From: Myxocyprinus asiaticus | Lineage: Eukaryota; Chordata; Actinopteri; Cypriniformes; Catostomidae | Reading direction: 5' to 3' | Length of the DNA stretch: 64,000 nucleotides | NCBI RefSeq assembly: GCF_019703515.2 | Contig: NC_059373.1 | Location: 17,560,281 to 17,624,280 of the forward strand | In this document: positions 48,436 through 60,400 of the stretch, in pieces | Position numbering within the stretch: the first letter of the stretch is position 1 | Layout: every line of letters starts with the position of its first letter | The notes under the pieces: generated by a model | What the model saw: only the letters and a program-made list of their open reading frames with translations | Told to the model about the DNA's origin: nothing | Database searches by the model: none | Position numbers and translations under genes: made by a program

Positions 48436-49759
48436 ATTTCTTGTTTTTCTTTCTACCTTTTTTTCTTATGGTCTTTCTTTACTTCACTCTTCCTTTCAGT
48501 CTTTCTTTTTTTCTTCTGTCTGTCTTTCTTTTGGTCTTTTTTAACTACTTCATTCCTTTATTCATTCATTAATTTATTCCTGATAATTTACTTCTTTCCT
48601 TTATTTACTCCTTTCTTCCCTCCTTTCTTTCTATCTATCTTTCTTTCCTTCCTTCCTTTATTCTGTCCTTCCTTCCTTTGTTCCTTACTTTACTTCCTTC
48701 CTTTTTTCTTTCTTTCTTTCTTTACTTTTTTCCAGCATCATGTCTTTTTTGCTTCCTTTGTTTTTCTTTTCCTTCCTTCCTTTCCTCATTCCTTCCATCC
48801 ATCCTTCCTTCCTTTTTCTTTCTCTACTTCCTTCCAGCCTTCAAGTCTTTCTTTCCTTCCTTCCTTCCTTCCTTCCTTCCTTCACCCGTTCTTTACTTTG
48901 CTTCCTTCCTTCCAGTCTTTCTTTCTTTCCTTACTTCCTTTATTCTGTCCTTCCTTCATTCATTCATTCATTTATTCATGATACTTTTCTTCTTTCATTT
49001 CTTTACTTCCTTTCTTCCCTCCTTCCTTTTTCTTTCTTTCTTTCTCTACTTCCTTCCAGCCTTCAAGTCTTTCTTTTCTTCCTTCATTCCTTCCTTCCTT
49101 CCTTCCTTCATTCATTCATTCATTCCATCCTTCCTTTTTTCTTTCTTTCTCCACTTCCAGCCTTCAAGTCTTTCTTCCCTTCCTTCCCTCATTCCTCCCA
49201 TTCATCCTTCCTTTTTCTTTTTTCTCATCTTTCTTCATTCCAGCCTTCAAGTCTTTCCTTCCTTCCTTCCTTCCTTCCTTCCCTCACCCGTTCCTTACTT
49301 TGCTTCCTTCCTTCCCTTATTCCTTCCATCCTTCCTTCCTTTTTCTTTCTTTCTCTAATTCCTTCATTCCAGCCTTCAAGTCTTTCCTTCCTTCCTTCCT
49401 TCCTTCCTTCCTTCACCCGTTCCTTGCTTTGCTTCTTTTCTTCCTTTCTTTCTGTCTGTCTGTCTTTCTTTCTTTCTATCCTTCCTTCCTTCGTTCCCTC
49501 CTTCCTTCCTTCACCCATTCCTTCCATCCTTCCTTTTTCTTTCTTCCTCTACTTCCTTCATTCCAGCCTTCAAGTCTTTCTTTCCTTCCTTCCTTCACCC
49601 GTTCCTTACTTTGCTTCTTTTCACCTTCCGTTCTTCTGGCTTACTTTGTCTGTCTGTCTGTCTTTCCTTCCCTCCTTCCTTCCTTCTATCTAATATTTTC
49701 TTAATTCAACATGTCTTTTTAATCGCTATTCTCTGTCTTATTTCTCTCTTTGTTTCTGT
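48436..49759 (+). repeat. 1.3-kb polypyrimidine tract with minisatellite structure
   Basis: Almost pure C/T on the plus strand, mainly CCTT and CTTT. Inside are longer imperfect units with the block CCAGCCTTCAAGTCTTT at about 48834, 49056, 49157, 49239, 49370 and 49564, and TTCACCCGTTCCTTACTTTG-like blocks between them. The tract ends at the acceptor CTGTAG of the next exon (49761). Ser/Phe/Leu/Pro-rich open frames of up to 317 codons are artefacts of this tract. Confidence 0.93.
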
Positions 49760-49761
49760 AG

Positions 49762-49944
49762 GTGATTCGTCAGGGACATGCGGTGATCCAGGCACACCAT
49801 CCCACGGGAGCAGAGATCAGAGTGATTTTCGAATCCGCAGTAAAGTGCAATTCAGCTGCTCGGTGGGGTACGAGCTTTTTGGCTCTGCAGAAAGGATGTG
49901 CTTCCCCAATGGCACCTGGTCCGGTACTCAGCCCTCCTGCAAAC
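49762..49944 (+). CDS. csmd3: csmd3 exon M: sushi 22
   Basis: A 183-bp exon (61 codons), phase 1 at both ends. Acceptor TTGTTTCTGTAG, donor GTAAGC at 49945. It reads GDSSGTCGDPGTPSHGSRDQ and ends TQPSCK. The four-residue lead GDSSG before the first cysteine marks this repeat in CSMDs (GDATGTCGDPG in CSMD3 as I recall). Cysteines in TCGD, FSCSVG, RMCFPN and PSCK; sequon NGT in PNGTWSG. It follows the longest intron and the polypyrimidine tract, so its splicing context is unusual. Confidence 0.97.
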
Positions 49945-50661
49945 GTAAGCGTCCACAGCAGTTGGCATGACACATAAACTCTGAAAACGCCTTACTTCCA
50001 CTCTCTCTTCTCATCTCATATATTTTATTCTTACTTCGCTTCAGTTTCAATGATCTCAGTGCTTGCTGAATGCAGTAGTAGGGCATTTAAGCACAAAGCT
50101 ACTTAGTCGTTTGTTTTAAAAAATCATCAGCTGGTTGGGACAGTGAATTGTTGCTCTAATAGTAGAACATATTTTTAAAGCTTTGCCAAGCATTGCCTTG
50201 TCATTACCTTAGTTTAGCCCATATTAATGATATAATGGTATTGTCAGACTGCTAAGACCATTACTACTGCTGCTCCGAAGAGCCATGTGCAACAGGTGTA
50301 TGCTAGCTAGGTGTGCCTTGGCCACTGGCCAAATGGTGAAATGCTAATGAAATAAATTTCTATGTGTGCCTGGGTCAGTAGGCAGAATGGCTTAAATGGC
50401 TAGTGACCTGGCTCATAATGTGTACCTGGTCCCGGAAAGCCAAGAGCTTATTTAACTAGTGATGCTATGTGTGCATTTATTTAATCTAATGACCTAAGAT
50501 AGTGATGTGTATGCCAAGTGTGCTAACAGAAAACAAGTTCAGAGACTCAGAGGCATATAGGAATTACCATGAATTTTAATTACATGATGGGACATTGCTA
50601 ACTCTTGAATAATTACTGCTTGCATGTAACACTATTGGTTGGAAGAGGCTTTTTATTGCTT

Positions 50662-51353
50662 TTAAAGGGTTAGTTCACCCAAAAATGAAAATTCTCTCAT
50701 CATTTACTCACCCTCATGCAATCCCAGATGTGTATAACTTTCTTTCATCTGCTGAACACAAACGAAGATTTTTAGAATAATATCTCAGCTCTTTAAATCC
50801 ATACAATGCAAGTGAATGTGTACCAAAATTTTGAGGCTCCAAAGTCCACATAAGGGCAACATAAAAGTACTCCAGACGACTCTGGTGGTTAAATCCATAT
50901 CTTCTTAATCGATATGATAGGTGTGGGTGAGAAACAGATTAATATTTTAGTCCTTTTCCCTTCACTTTTTACTTTTTACTTCTGTTTTTTGTGATTCGCA
51001 TTCTTTGTGCATACTGTATTCCCAGCTACTCTGCTGGGAGGAGAATTTATGATAAAAAACAAAAAATGACTTAAATATGGATCTGTTTCTCACCCACACC
51101 TATTACATTGTGTCTGAACCCATGGATTTAACCACTGGAGTCATATGTGTTACTTTTATGCTCCTGTTATGTTGATTTTGGAGCTTCAAAACTTTGGCAC
51201 CCATTCACTTGCATTGTGAGGACCTACAGAGCTGAGATATTCTTCTAAAAATCTTCATTTGTGTTCTGCAGAAGACAGAAAGTCATACACATCTGGGATG
51301 CCAGGAAGGTGAGTAAATCATGAAAGAGATTTTTCATTTTTGGGTGAACTTTT
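50662..51353. mobile_element. Palindromic MITE, about 690 bp, well preserved
   Basis: Starts TTAAAGGGTTAGTTCACCC and ends CATTTTTGGGTGAACTTTT. Arms of about 280 bp mirror each other: GATAGGTGTGGGTGAGAAAC on the left against GTTTCTCACCCACACCTATT on the right. Its right arm is the closest relative of the half copy at 158-396. Confidence 0.88.
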
Positions 51354-52943
51354 GGGGGAAGTTTTTGTTTTATATGGCAGACCTTGACTTTTAGATGGCT
51401 GACTAATTTGAACTGTAACCAAGAAAAACAAAATTCTTAAATGTAATGGGTCTTATTCATGAGCAGAGCAAATTTCTGTGTAAATCATTTATAAATCTTT
51501 TCTTATTTAAACTGTCCCACTGAGTTGAATGTGACAATTTACGCAAGAATGGGTTTATAAATTATTTACCCAGAAATTTGTTCTGCTTATGTTTCATGCA
51601 AGGTCGAATGAATAAAAAAAATAAAAATAAAAAAATCTAAAAGTGGGAAAGGGCATGTCCTCACCAGTTATAATGATTGTTACGCCCCTGGTAGTACTAC
51701 TATGGGCTGCACAGAAGACCGTCCTGCTAATTTTGATAATGATATTGCAGCCAACCCCCTGGCAGCAGGCTGCTTCTTTATTATAGGCCTACCATAAAAT
51801 AGTCCCAGTAGTCATCTATCAGTGTCAATCAATCAATTCAACTACTCCCTAAATAATATATCACCATCTACATTGTTGCCTGATATTTCATTGCGGTCTG
51901 CATTCATGTATGCCCTGTTACAGTTGTTGTACATTTGTTGGAGACACACAGCAGGTAATAAACCTACATTTGTCCTGAGGCTGTTAAGTCTACAGCACGA
52001 ATGAAATGTGACTAGCCTCGACCAGGGCAAACAAGCAGTGTTTTCTGTGGAAACATGATGCACCATCTTATTTTTTTGCCCTAAGACCTGACTAATGGTG
52101 TTTTTCCAAGGACTCCCACCTCCCACTGAACATATACTGTAGTTGACATGACCCCGGCTATTGTACACAGATAATTTCTGAGACATGGCAGTTGGCAGTG
52201 GGATACAGGGACAGTGCCTTATTGTGGGGGAAAGCATTGCGCTACAATCCACCCCACTGCCACAAAATGACAAGCCCTGAGGGAATCACAATGGCCAGTA
52301 TGTCATCACAAGACAATGTGATTGCTAAAGGTCCCCGTCATGGATGTGTACTGCAAACATTGTCATTTTAACAACTGAACACAGTGATGATTCCATCCTG
52401 AAAGGGAGCTTGAGTTTCCCATTGCAGTCAACCAAAGGAATAATTAGGCTTGGCAGTTAAATAGGTTTTCAGCCAGTTAATTCATTCAACCAACATTTCA
52501 GCTGGAATAAGGAGCTCTTTTTTCTCTCTATATCTCAGTGAAATGCTTTGGGTATGATCTACAGGCCTGTCAAATCAAATCTTTACTCTTATTAGCCTCA
52601 CCCAACTTCACTCTTATCTCTTCAACCTCATCCATTTAAGTCTTTAACAGGCATTAAGGCCTCATTCTACTGTAGTCACTGTACCCTGCAATCATTGCAT
52701 GGTCAAAGAAGTCTCTAATGGTCTTTCTATAAGATAAACTGAAGATATACAAAATGTGTTTGGGTAGTTGATGCATAACACATCTAAGGCTTTAATAACT
52801 CATATTTGCAAAGAGAAAGTGTGTATCTTTGGTCCTATTTTTAATCACCTTGTTGTCTTTGATAGTTCATTTAAATGGTCCTGCCATTTAATATCTGTAT
52901 TTTCAAAAATAAAAATATTCTATGTAGTCTCACAATCAATATA

Positions 52944-54153
52944 CACTGGTGGCCGAAAGTTATATTGGAATAATGTACTGATTTTGCTGTTTCGGAAGAA
53001 AATTGGTACTTTAATTCACCAAAGTGGCATTCAACTGATCACAAAGTATAGTCAGGACATTAGTGATGTAAAAAAACAGCACCATCACTATTTGAAAAAA
53101 GTCATTTTTGATCAAATCTAGACAGGCTCCCATTTCCAGCAGCTATCACTCCAACTCCTTATCCTTGAGTAATCATGCTAAATTGCTAATATGATACTAG
53201 AAAATCCACCATTATATCAAACACAGCTGAAAGCTATTTGGTTTGTTTAATGAAGCTGAACGTTGTCTTTGTGTTTGTTTTTGAGTTGCCACAGTATGCA
53301 ATAGACTGGCATGTCTTAAAGTCAATATTAGGTCAAAAATGGCAAAAAAGAAACAGCTTTCTCTAGAAACTCATCAGTCAATCATTGTTTTGAGAAATGA
53401 AGGCTATACAATGCTTGAAATTGCCAAAAAACTGAAGATTTCATACAAAGGTGTACACTACAGTCTTCAAAGACAAAGGACAACTGGCTCAAACAAGGAC
53501 AGAAAGAGATGTGGAAGGCCAGATGTAGAACTAAACAAGAGGATAAGTACACCAGAGTCTCTAGTTTGAAAAATAGACGCCTCGCATGTCCTCAGCTGAC
53601 AGCTTCATTGAATTCTACCCACTCAACACCAGTTTCATGTACAACAGTATAGAGAAGACTCAGGGGTGCAGGCCTTATGGGAAGAATTGCAAAGAAAAAG
53701 CCACTTTTGAAACAGAAAAACAAAAAGAAAAGGTTAGAGTGGGCAAAGAAACACAGACATTGGACAACAGTTAATTGGAAAAGAGTGTTATGGATCTTAA
53801 CCCCATAGACTGTAAGGTGTGTGAGAAGCGCCCGACAAGTGCTACAGGAAGCGTGGGGTGAAATGTCACCTGAGTATCTGGTCAAACTGACAGCTAGAAT
53901 GCCAAGGATCTGCAAAGCTGTCATTGCTTTACACGGAGGATTTTTTTGATGAGAACTCTTTGAAGTAGTTTAAGAAGTTCTGAAAAAAATAAAAAATAAA
54001 AAAAGAATTCAAATTGTAATAGTAATTTTTCACATTATTAATGTCCTGACTATACATTGTGATCAGCTGAATGCCACTTTGGTGAATAAAAGTACCAACT
54101 GATTTCCATAAGAGGAAAATCTGTACATAATTCCAAACTTTTGGCCACCAATG
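52944..54153 (+). mobile_element. Tc1-like transposon, internally deleted (1.2 kb)
   Basis: Starts CACTGGTGGCCGAAAGTTAT after TA and ends AACTTTTGGCCACCAATG before TA. Terminal inverted repeats of about 130 bp share CACCAAAGTGGCATTCA and the CAGGACATTA blocks. A plus-strand transposase starts at 53339 but lacks the catalytic centre. Usual fish Tc1 elements are 1.6-1.7 kb, so about 0.5 kb is missing. Confidence 0.88.
53339..53949 (+). pseudogene. Tc1-like transposase remnant
   Basis: Starts MAKKKQLSLETHQSIIVLRN with the helix-turn-helix ITMLEIAKKL-like region (GYTMLEIAKKLKISYKGVHY) and a basic GRP-type hook (KRCGRPDVE). After a stop at 53567 the text goes on in another frame (LASSQLTASLNS, then KKPLLKQKNKKKRLEWAKKH, ending TVNWKRVLW). 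It then jumps near 53795 to a C-terminal part (SDLNPID-like DLNPI, then ARMPRICKAVIAL), with the catalytic D...D region gone. Frameshifts, stops and deletion make it inactive. Confidence 0.8.
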
Positions 54154-54372
54154 TAAATTCATAAAATTATTTTAATATTTATAAATAAATGCATGGAGTA
54201 TACAATCTCACAATGCAGGACATATCAACTTTCCTTTCTAAAAGTATTTCATGTCAACTACCCACATTCTGCTGTTGCTGGACATATTTTCTGTCAACAA
54301 CGTTAAATAACTAAGGAATGTTATGTGTCAACTCTCAATATCTTTCATACATTGTTTTCTAATCTGATACAG

Positions 54373-54549
54373 CGGTACAGTGTGGTAACCCTGGGACCCC
54401 CAGTAACGGACGGGTATACCGACTTGATGGCACCACTTTTTCTCACTCAGTCATTTATTCCTGTATGGATGGCTACCTGTTAAGTGGATCCACCACACGA
54501 CAATGCCAATCTAATGGCACCTGGTCTGGCACTGCGCCCAACTGCACCT
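54373..54549 (+). CDS. csmd3: csmd3 exon N: sushi 23
   Basis: A 177-bp exon (59 codons), phase 1 at both ends. Donor GTAAGT at 54550. It reads [20 protein letters not shown] and ends TAPNCT. Cysteines in QCGN, YSCMDG, RQCQSN and PNCT, and two sequons (NGT and NCT). A second AG at 54379-54380 would leave a stop two codons on, so the acceptor at 54372 is used. The junction codon is CCG (Pro) where I recall Ala in CSMD3. FRIDGTTFSSSVIYSCMEGY in CSMD3 matches [19 protein letters not shown] here. Confidence 0.96.
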
Positions 54550-57288
54550 GTAAGTGTGATTTTCTTATAGTATTCTATCCACATTAAGATGGATTAGGAG
54601 AAAGTATTTCAAGAAAAATATCATAACTTTTTTATACAGCAGATTAGTGTCTATTTCAGAACCTTAATGCCCTCTGTAGTTTTTCATTCCAGGTTGAATT
54701 GACAGATAATATGGTTGATGAGATTAAGAGATTCATTTAGGTTATGTTGCACTTTAACTTTATTATCATCCTATCAGACATTGACTGATAGACAAAACTC
54801 TCTCTCTCTCTCTTTCTCTGAAAGTTCAAGGGGAAAACTTAATAAAAGGTTATTTCAGGCACCACCAAGAGAGTATCTGGTGTTCTTTTGAATACAGAAG
54901 GTTAGAATGTTAGAAAATTGCCTTGTTATAAAAGAACTGGGCCAGAATTAGTGGGTTACAGGATGTGGTTTATTGGAGGCAGCTCCAAGTCAAATTATCT
55001 CTTGTCAAAAAAGAAGATGAACAGGTCGAAATGTTCCTCTGCTGCCTCTGTTAGATATTGTACATAAATCAATTATTTCTATCTTTCATAGCCATGCCAT
55101 GAACATAATACATGACTACTTTCTTTAATTTGGTCACAAGAATTTTTTCTTTAGAGTGCCATTTTTCTTTTCCAACATTGTTAATTATGTACAGCATTGT
55201 GCTACATTTTCAATTTGAAAAATTACCTTTTTCTACAAGATGTACTTGTAAAATGCTATAACAAGAGGGCTTTAACAAACAAAGGTTTTAGCACAGAGTA
55301 ATGGCAGGCTCTTCTCTATATTGACTTTTACAGGGCTAATTACAATTTTGTCATCACTTTGTTATCCAAAGTGGCTTACAATACACTTATTATATGTCAA
55401 TTTTTCTAGTTGTCTAATCAGTTAGACATCATGCTGTTATGTAGAATAAAATGCTGCTTGCAAGGCAAGGCATATTGATGTCTGAGTGAATCATTCTTTT
55501 GAGTTGATTCGTTTGCAAATCAGTCTGAATCAGAATAATTTTTAAAACATCCGGTAATGCAATGGAAAATGACTGAGAATTAACTGATTAAAAAGGATGA
55601 GAACCTTGACTGGAATTCAAACACAGCTTTTGTGTCCAATCTGCATTGTGTAATGGAGGCCAGTAATCAAGAGAAAGGAGTCATATGTTAGTAATGAATC
55701 ACTCATAAATCTAGTAATCCTGAGGTTTCATTGCAGTAGTCCTTGAGATGGTTGAACAAGATAAATTAAGCAAGTCATGATGACAAGCCAAAAACATTAT
55801 CAAATAGCTTATCCTGCAAAACATGTCCCTGAAAGTATCTGGCTCAAAGTTGGCGTTCATTTTCAAGCACATCTCTAAATGCTCTCAGAGATTAGTGCTA
55901 AAATGTGGGCGCCATAACCCTGCATACTGTTTAATGATATGGGCGGCGCCCCAAACGCGCTCTGATTGATGCGGCTCTACACATGTTTATTGAGTGGGCA
56001 AAAAGCAGTGATACATGACTGTGTCCCAAGGAGGAGTCACATTAGCATTTAGCGTTAGCCATTTCTCACCATCAGCTGACATGTTTATGCGTAAGACCGC
56101 TGATGGATTTTACAAAACATTATTTTCTGTAGTTGTCCAAAAGACACAAAATGCATGAGAACTCAAGGGTGACAAATCAGTTATGGTCCACCATAAATCA
56201 ATAGAGGAAATTAAGATGTTGCATTGAGGAAATAATGAAATAAATGCACTGATTGAATGAAGTTTTGTCAGCCACAACAAAGTGCGTAACTGCAGATTTG
56301 TTTTGCAAAGTTTCATCTGAATTCCACAGGCCCTCCAGTGGTGCCACATTCTTTCTCACATCATTCCAACCCTATCTCCTCTTATTTATCCATTGGAAGG
56401 AATGATAATTGTAAAAGATCTGCAGAATTGATTCGAAGCTGTACCTCAGGGGACACCAATGGGAAGGGAGCTGTGCTTGCTTGCTGCTATTGATTTCTTT
56501 ACATAATAGCAAGATATATCATTTCAAATAAAAAGCCAGAGGTCCAAAATATTGTTGCAGTGTAAATTAGTTGGTAAATATAATTTGTGAATGTGGCTCC
56601 CCAAGGTTTGTTTTGATAGCTTCAATCATATTGCCACAAAACAGTATCTACACTCCTGTCATTGGGCACATTGTAACTTGCTCATAATTTTAGCTTAATT
56701 AGAGAATGTGATATCACAGTCTACTCTATTCCACACATTTTACTCAGTGTTAGCAAATTCAATGGGTAGCAAAGACAGGCTCGTGATGTGCCTGTATAAT
56801 CGGCCAAAAGTATGTAGACACCCAAAAAATGCACCCATACTACTGTATGTACTTGTTGAACACTTAAGTTTAAAACCAAGCATCAAATCTCCCTTTGCTG
56901 CTATAACAGCTTCCACTCTTCTGGGAAGGCTTTCAAGTAGATGTTGAAAAATGGAGATTTGCTCCCATTCAGATACAAGAACATCAGTAAGGTGCTGTTG
57001 TTGGACAATGGGTCTTGGCTTGCAGTTGATATTCCACATTCCAATTCATCATAAAAGTGTTCATATATCTGGGATTTGTGCAGTCCAGTTAAGTTCTTCC
57101 AAACCAAACTCAGTAAATCATGGACATCTTTACAGACTTCGCTTTGTGAAAAGGGCCCTCCTCAAACTGCCACAAAGTTGGAGGCACTCAGTTCTCTAAA
57201 TGTCTTTGAATGATACAGCATTAAGAACTGTCTTCGCTGTATTAACTTGGAGTCTTTAAACATGTAATTGTGACCTTTTCTTTTGGAG
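54550..57288. other. Intron 14 (2.7 kb)
   Basis: A CT microsatellite at about 54800-54818 and a Tc1-type remnant (56800-57240). 54820-56790 looks like ordinary intron with no repeat that I recognise. The acceptor TTTTCTTTTGGAG ends at 57288. Confidence 0.8.
56800..57240. mobile_element. Non-autonomous Tc1-type remnant
   Basis: CGGCCAAAAGTATGTAGACA is a common start of fish Tc1-derived repeats, followed by CCCTTTGCTGCTATAACAGC and TTCTGGGAAGGCTTTCAAGT, which resemble their interiors. The right end is not clear. No transposase frame. Confidence 0.6.
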
Positions 57289-57468
57289 TGATCAACTGTG
57301 GAGACCCCGGAGTGCCAGCCAATGGGCTGAGATATGGTGAGGACTTTACTATTGGACAAAACATCACGTTTGTGTGCCAGCCAGGCTACACAATGGAAAC
57401 TGAGAGTTTCTCCACCATCACTTGTACCGGTAACGGTACCTGGAATGCCCCTGTGCCTTTTTGTAAAG
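57289..57468 (+). CDS. csmd3: csmd3 exon O: sushi 24
   Basis: A 180-bp exon (60 codons), phase 1 at both ends. Donor GTAAGA at 57469. It reads LINCGDPGVPANGLRYGEDF and ends PVPFCK. Cysteines in NCGD, FVCQPG, ITCTGN and PFCK, with TWNA before Cys4 (usually WSG or WNG). Sequons NIT (QNITF) and NGT. GDPGIPANGLRYGDD in CSMD3, as I recall, is nearly identical. The junction codon gives Leu where CSMD3 has Ile. Confidence 0.97.
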
Positions 57469-60400
57469 GTAAGAATTTATTTAAGATTGTAATAGTGAAA
57501 CCACTGAATGGCTGAATCAATGAATCACTAAACATGAAAATGAACACTTAAAATCATGCATGTTCAGATAGGTCTCCACCATTTAGAGATTAACACATAT
57601 AGTAGGAATCCAAAGTCTGAAACAACTAGTGAAAATGTTTCTGTTGCATATTTCTAATTTAATACACTTGTTTTTTTATAACAAATTGGAAAAGAATTTA
57701 ATTGAATTTCACAGTTTATTAGAATATGGAAAGTCCCTTTTTTCCTTTAATAATAGCATGCACTCGAGCTGGCATGGATGCCACAAGATTGTGCAAAACC
57801 TGAGGATCCATGTTATCCCAGCATGATTGAGAACGTTTTTAAAGAAGCATCTTGTGTGCTTCTGTGAAAGCAAAGAAATTTTACCTTTTTTGCAAAGGAG
57901 TTAACATAGTCAGTGTTACACATTTGCTTATTTGATGTGTCCTTAAAATTAGAAAAGAGTATCCATAGTGCAGAATCTTAAAGGTGTGTTAGTAATTTTG
58001 AAACATATGTATAAAATCATGACCACTCACATGAGATGAGACTCCAGTCATATCAGTAACCTTATAAAAGCTGTCTTCTCATGGGGGCTGCCATGTTACG
58101 ATCACATGACCAGCTGTATACTACTCTCTTAATCTCAGTAACCGCCCTGTTATTGGACACCTTTTCTCATGGAGTAAATGAATAATGGCTGACTGTGAAT
58201 AGTACATTTTTACAAGGGCATCGGTGACTGAAAACTATTGTGGTTGATTGATGCTGCATCCATGCCACTAGGTGTGGACTGTAAGTACAAGATGACATAA
58301 ACAAAAAAATACTGAGTCCACCTTTAAATATTTATTTTTCATTTTGCATTCAACCGTTTCTTTGTTTTTGGTGTTTCAAAATCCTTAGCTTTGTTTATTT
58401 CCAGGTTTAAATTAGATTTTGGATCCCGGATCAGTGTGGTCTAGGACTTTTGGACCCCATTGTAGTTACTCCTGCATTTTCTCATGCAAGTAAAGCCAAA
58501 TAGCTTTATTGTTCAGAAAGCTTGCTTGTAACTCGCTCACTGATATATCAGCACATCTGGTCCCTACCGCCCCAAGTGTTTCATGCACAGATGCTTCTCC
58601 CAGAGTAAGCTGAGGTCTTCCAGCTTTCTGTCTGCCCTGTTTTGATGGATGTCTTGTTTGAAATGTAGAGCTAAAAAGGGGAGGAATGTTTAGCCACCCT
58701 TGTAAGTCATCTTTCATTGTGTGATTTTGCTAGAACAAATGGTAAACATTGTGCTTTTATCAACCAATCTGCTGCTTGACAAATGACAGTCATACAACAG
58801 TAACACAAACACATTTGGAGACTTAGAGCTCACCCCTTAAGGGCTGTGCTGTCCCCATTATTATAATCAGCTTTGACCTATGAGCCCTTGCAGTTCTTGT
58901 AATTAATTTCACAACAGCGCAAATGACTACTGTCATCTTCCTACTGCCAGGAGATGAAATGCTATTGAATATATCAAACGAAATGAAATTTTCCCAGATA
59001 TGGGCATAGCTTTTCTGATACCCGCCAATGCCCTGGCCTCAAATGCCATTTCACTAAGCTCATTTAGATAGACACAGATGTCTCCTTTATTCCTGAAGGC
59101 AGCGGACTCCTCCTGTCTCTTAAAGGACATGTTGTGCATACATATCTGAAGAGGTTTGAACTTCATATCCCCAGTCTGAACTCCACCTTACAGAGCTATT
59201 AATATGCATGCTAAAGTGAGTTCAGTCAGAAAGAACAACTTCTATCTCTGTCAAATGCTTTGTGTGTAGGGAGGATTTAGACATCTAGGATCAAGACTTT
59301 TCTTTCTCCTATCTTCAGTTGTGGAACAGTATTAACTAGATTGTACATATTCTAAAGAAACTGTGAGTGCTTTCTATGGCATTGCTAGGCAGTTGCTAAG
59401 GTGTTCAGAGAGGATGCTAGAGCATTGCTGGGCCGTTTTTTACCATGGTATAAAGAGTGGGATTGTACGTGAGTGTAATATTGGGGTGTTGGGGGCATGA
59501 GTCATGATGAACGCACATTTGAGCAGTTCATTGGCCTCCTGTCTGGTAGAGTGTGAGTGATGTTTAGGCCTCATTTGTGGACTCATATCCAGAAGGATAA
59601 CTGTACAAAGGCAGTGTAGCCAGACATTGGGAAAAAAAAATATTCAGGCACAAACAGAGACCAACACAATAGCTAATACTCTTTTTATCTTCACACATAC
59701 TGTAATTTTTCTATTCTGCACTAAATAAATCTTATTATACAGAAAGTTTGTGGTAGGTTTGATGAGTATCTTTTTAATGTACACTACATAATATCCTATT
59801 TTTAATCAGTCTCTTTGTCTTGTTTTTCGGCAAAAATATCTTATTTATAAGTTATTTTTAAACAATATTTCATTTAAATAATGTTTTAGTTTAATTGGCA
59901 GAGTTTTTCACTTGTTTTAAAGACCAATTTTAGTTTTGTGGCTTTTATTCCATGTTTATTACATTTAACGGCATATATATGCTAGGTGACATGGGTGGGC
60001 TACTGGGACTTAAGCCCCGAATGTTTTTATCATCTTTTAGAGATGTCAAAAGTACCAGTAATTTGTTATCAAGTCTATACTAAAATATAAATATATTTCA
60101 AGTAAACATAATGGCATCTTTTTTCTGCAGTATAGGTACATTATATAAATATCGACTCAGTTCGGTACCCAGCTGTCTGGGTGCAGCTTTCCAGCACTTA
60201 TATTCGCATGCAAGAAGAGCGCTGGTGGCTCGTGACTCATGATTGCAAATGTGTGTGAACAGTCAAAATGCCTTGTTGAGAGACTTGATGACTTGGTCCA
60301 TCCAGATGCAATAAGTGCCAAATATTTAGATGCATAACCCTGAAAACAAAGAGTGATACACAGATGTGTTCAAGAAATTTGCAAAATAGCCAGGACATTT

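Larger units (their letters stand above)
34029..49761. other. Intron 12 (15.7 kb), repeat-rich
   Basis: In order: a MITE split by an LTR-like element (34068-36000), MITEs at 36536-37178 and 37858-38094, a Tc1-type element (39700-40242), a large element with a nested MITE (41111-42572), CT-rich DNA (43840-44035), a MITE (44127-44622), a solo-LTR-like element (46988-48124), and a polypyrimidine tract (48436-49759). 38100-39690, 40250-41110, 42580-43840 and 45060-46980 look like ordinary intron. Open frames at 45382-46026 on both strands have no recognised domain. Confidence 0.75.
49945..54372. other. Intron 13 (4.4 kb)
   Basis: Holds a long palindromic MITE (50662-51353) and a deleted Tc1-like transposon (52944-54153). 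51360-52940 looks like unique intron; a 143-codon minus-strand frame (51842-52273) has no recognised domain. Acceptor CTGATACAG at 54364-54372. Confidence 0.8.

Noticed and set aside
48816..49590. Regularly repeated CCAGCCTTCAAGTC units as a possible CRISPR-like array
   Set aside because: Units and spacers are all low-complexity pyrimidine repeats of uneven length; it is a minisatellite in a vertebrate intron.
48295..49704. Plus-strand open frames of 228, 226, 317 and 134 codons, and a minus-strand Lys/Glu/Arg-rich frame of 100 codons
   Set aside because: They are translations of the C/T-rich tract (Phe/Leu/Ser/Pro only on one strand, Glu/Arg/Lys/Gly on the other). No start context, splice logic or domain.
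51842..52273. 143-codon minus-strand frame
   Set aside because: No recognisable domain, no homology that I recognise, inside an intron and antisense to the gene. Length alone is not enough.
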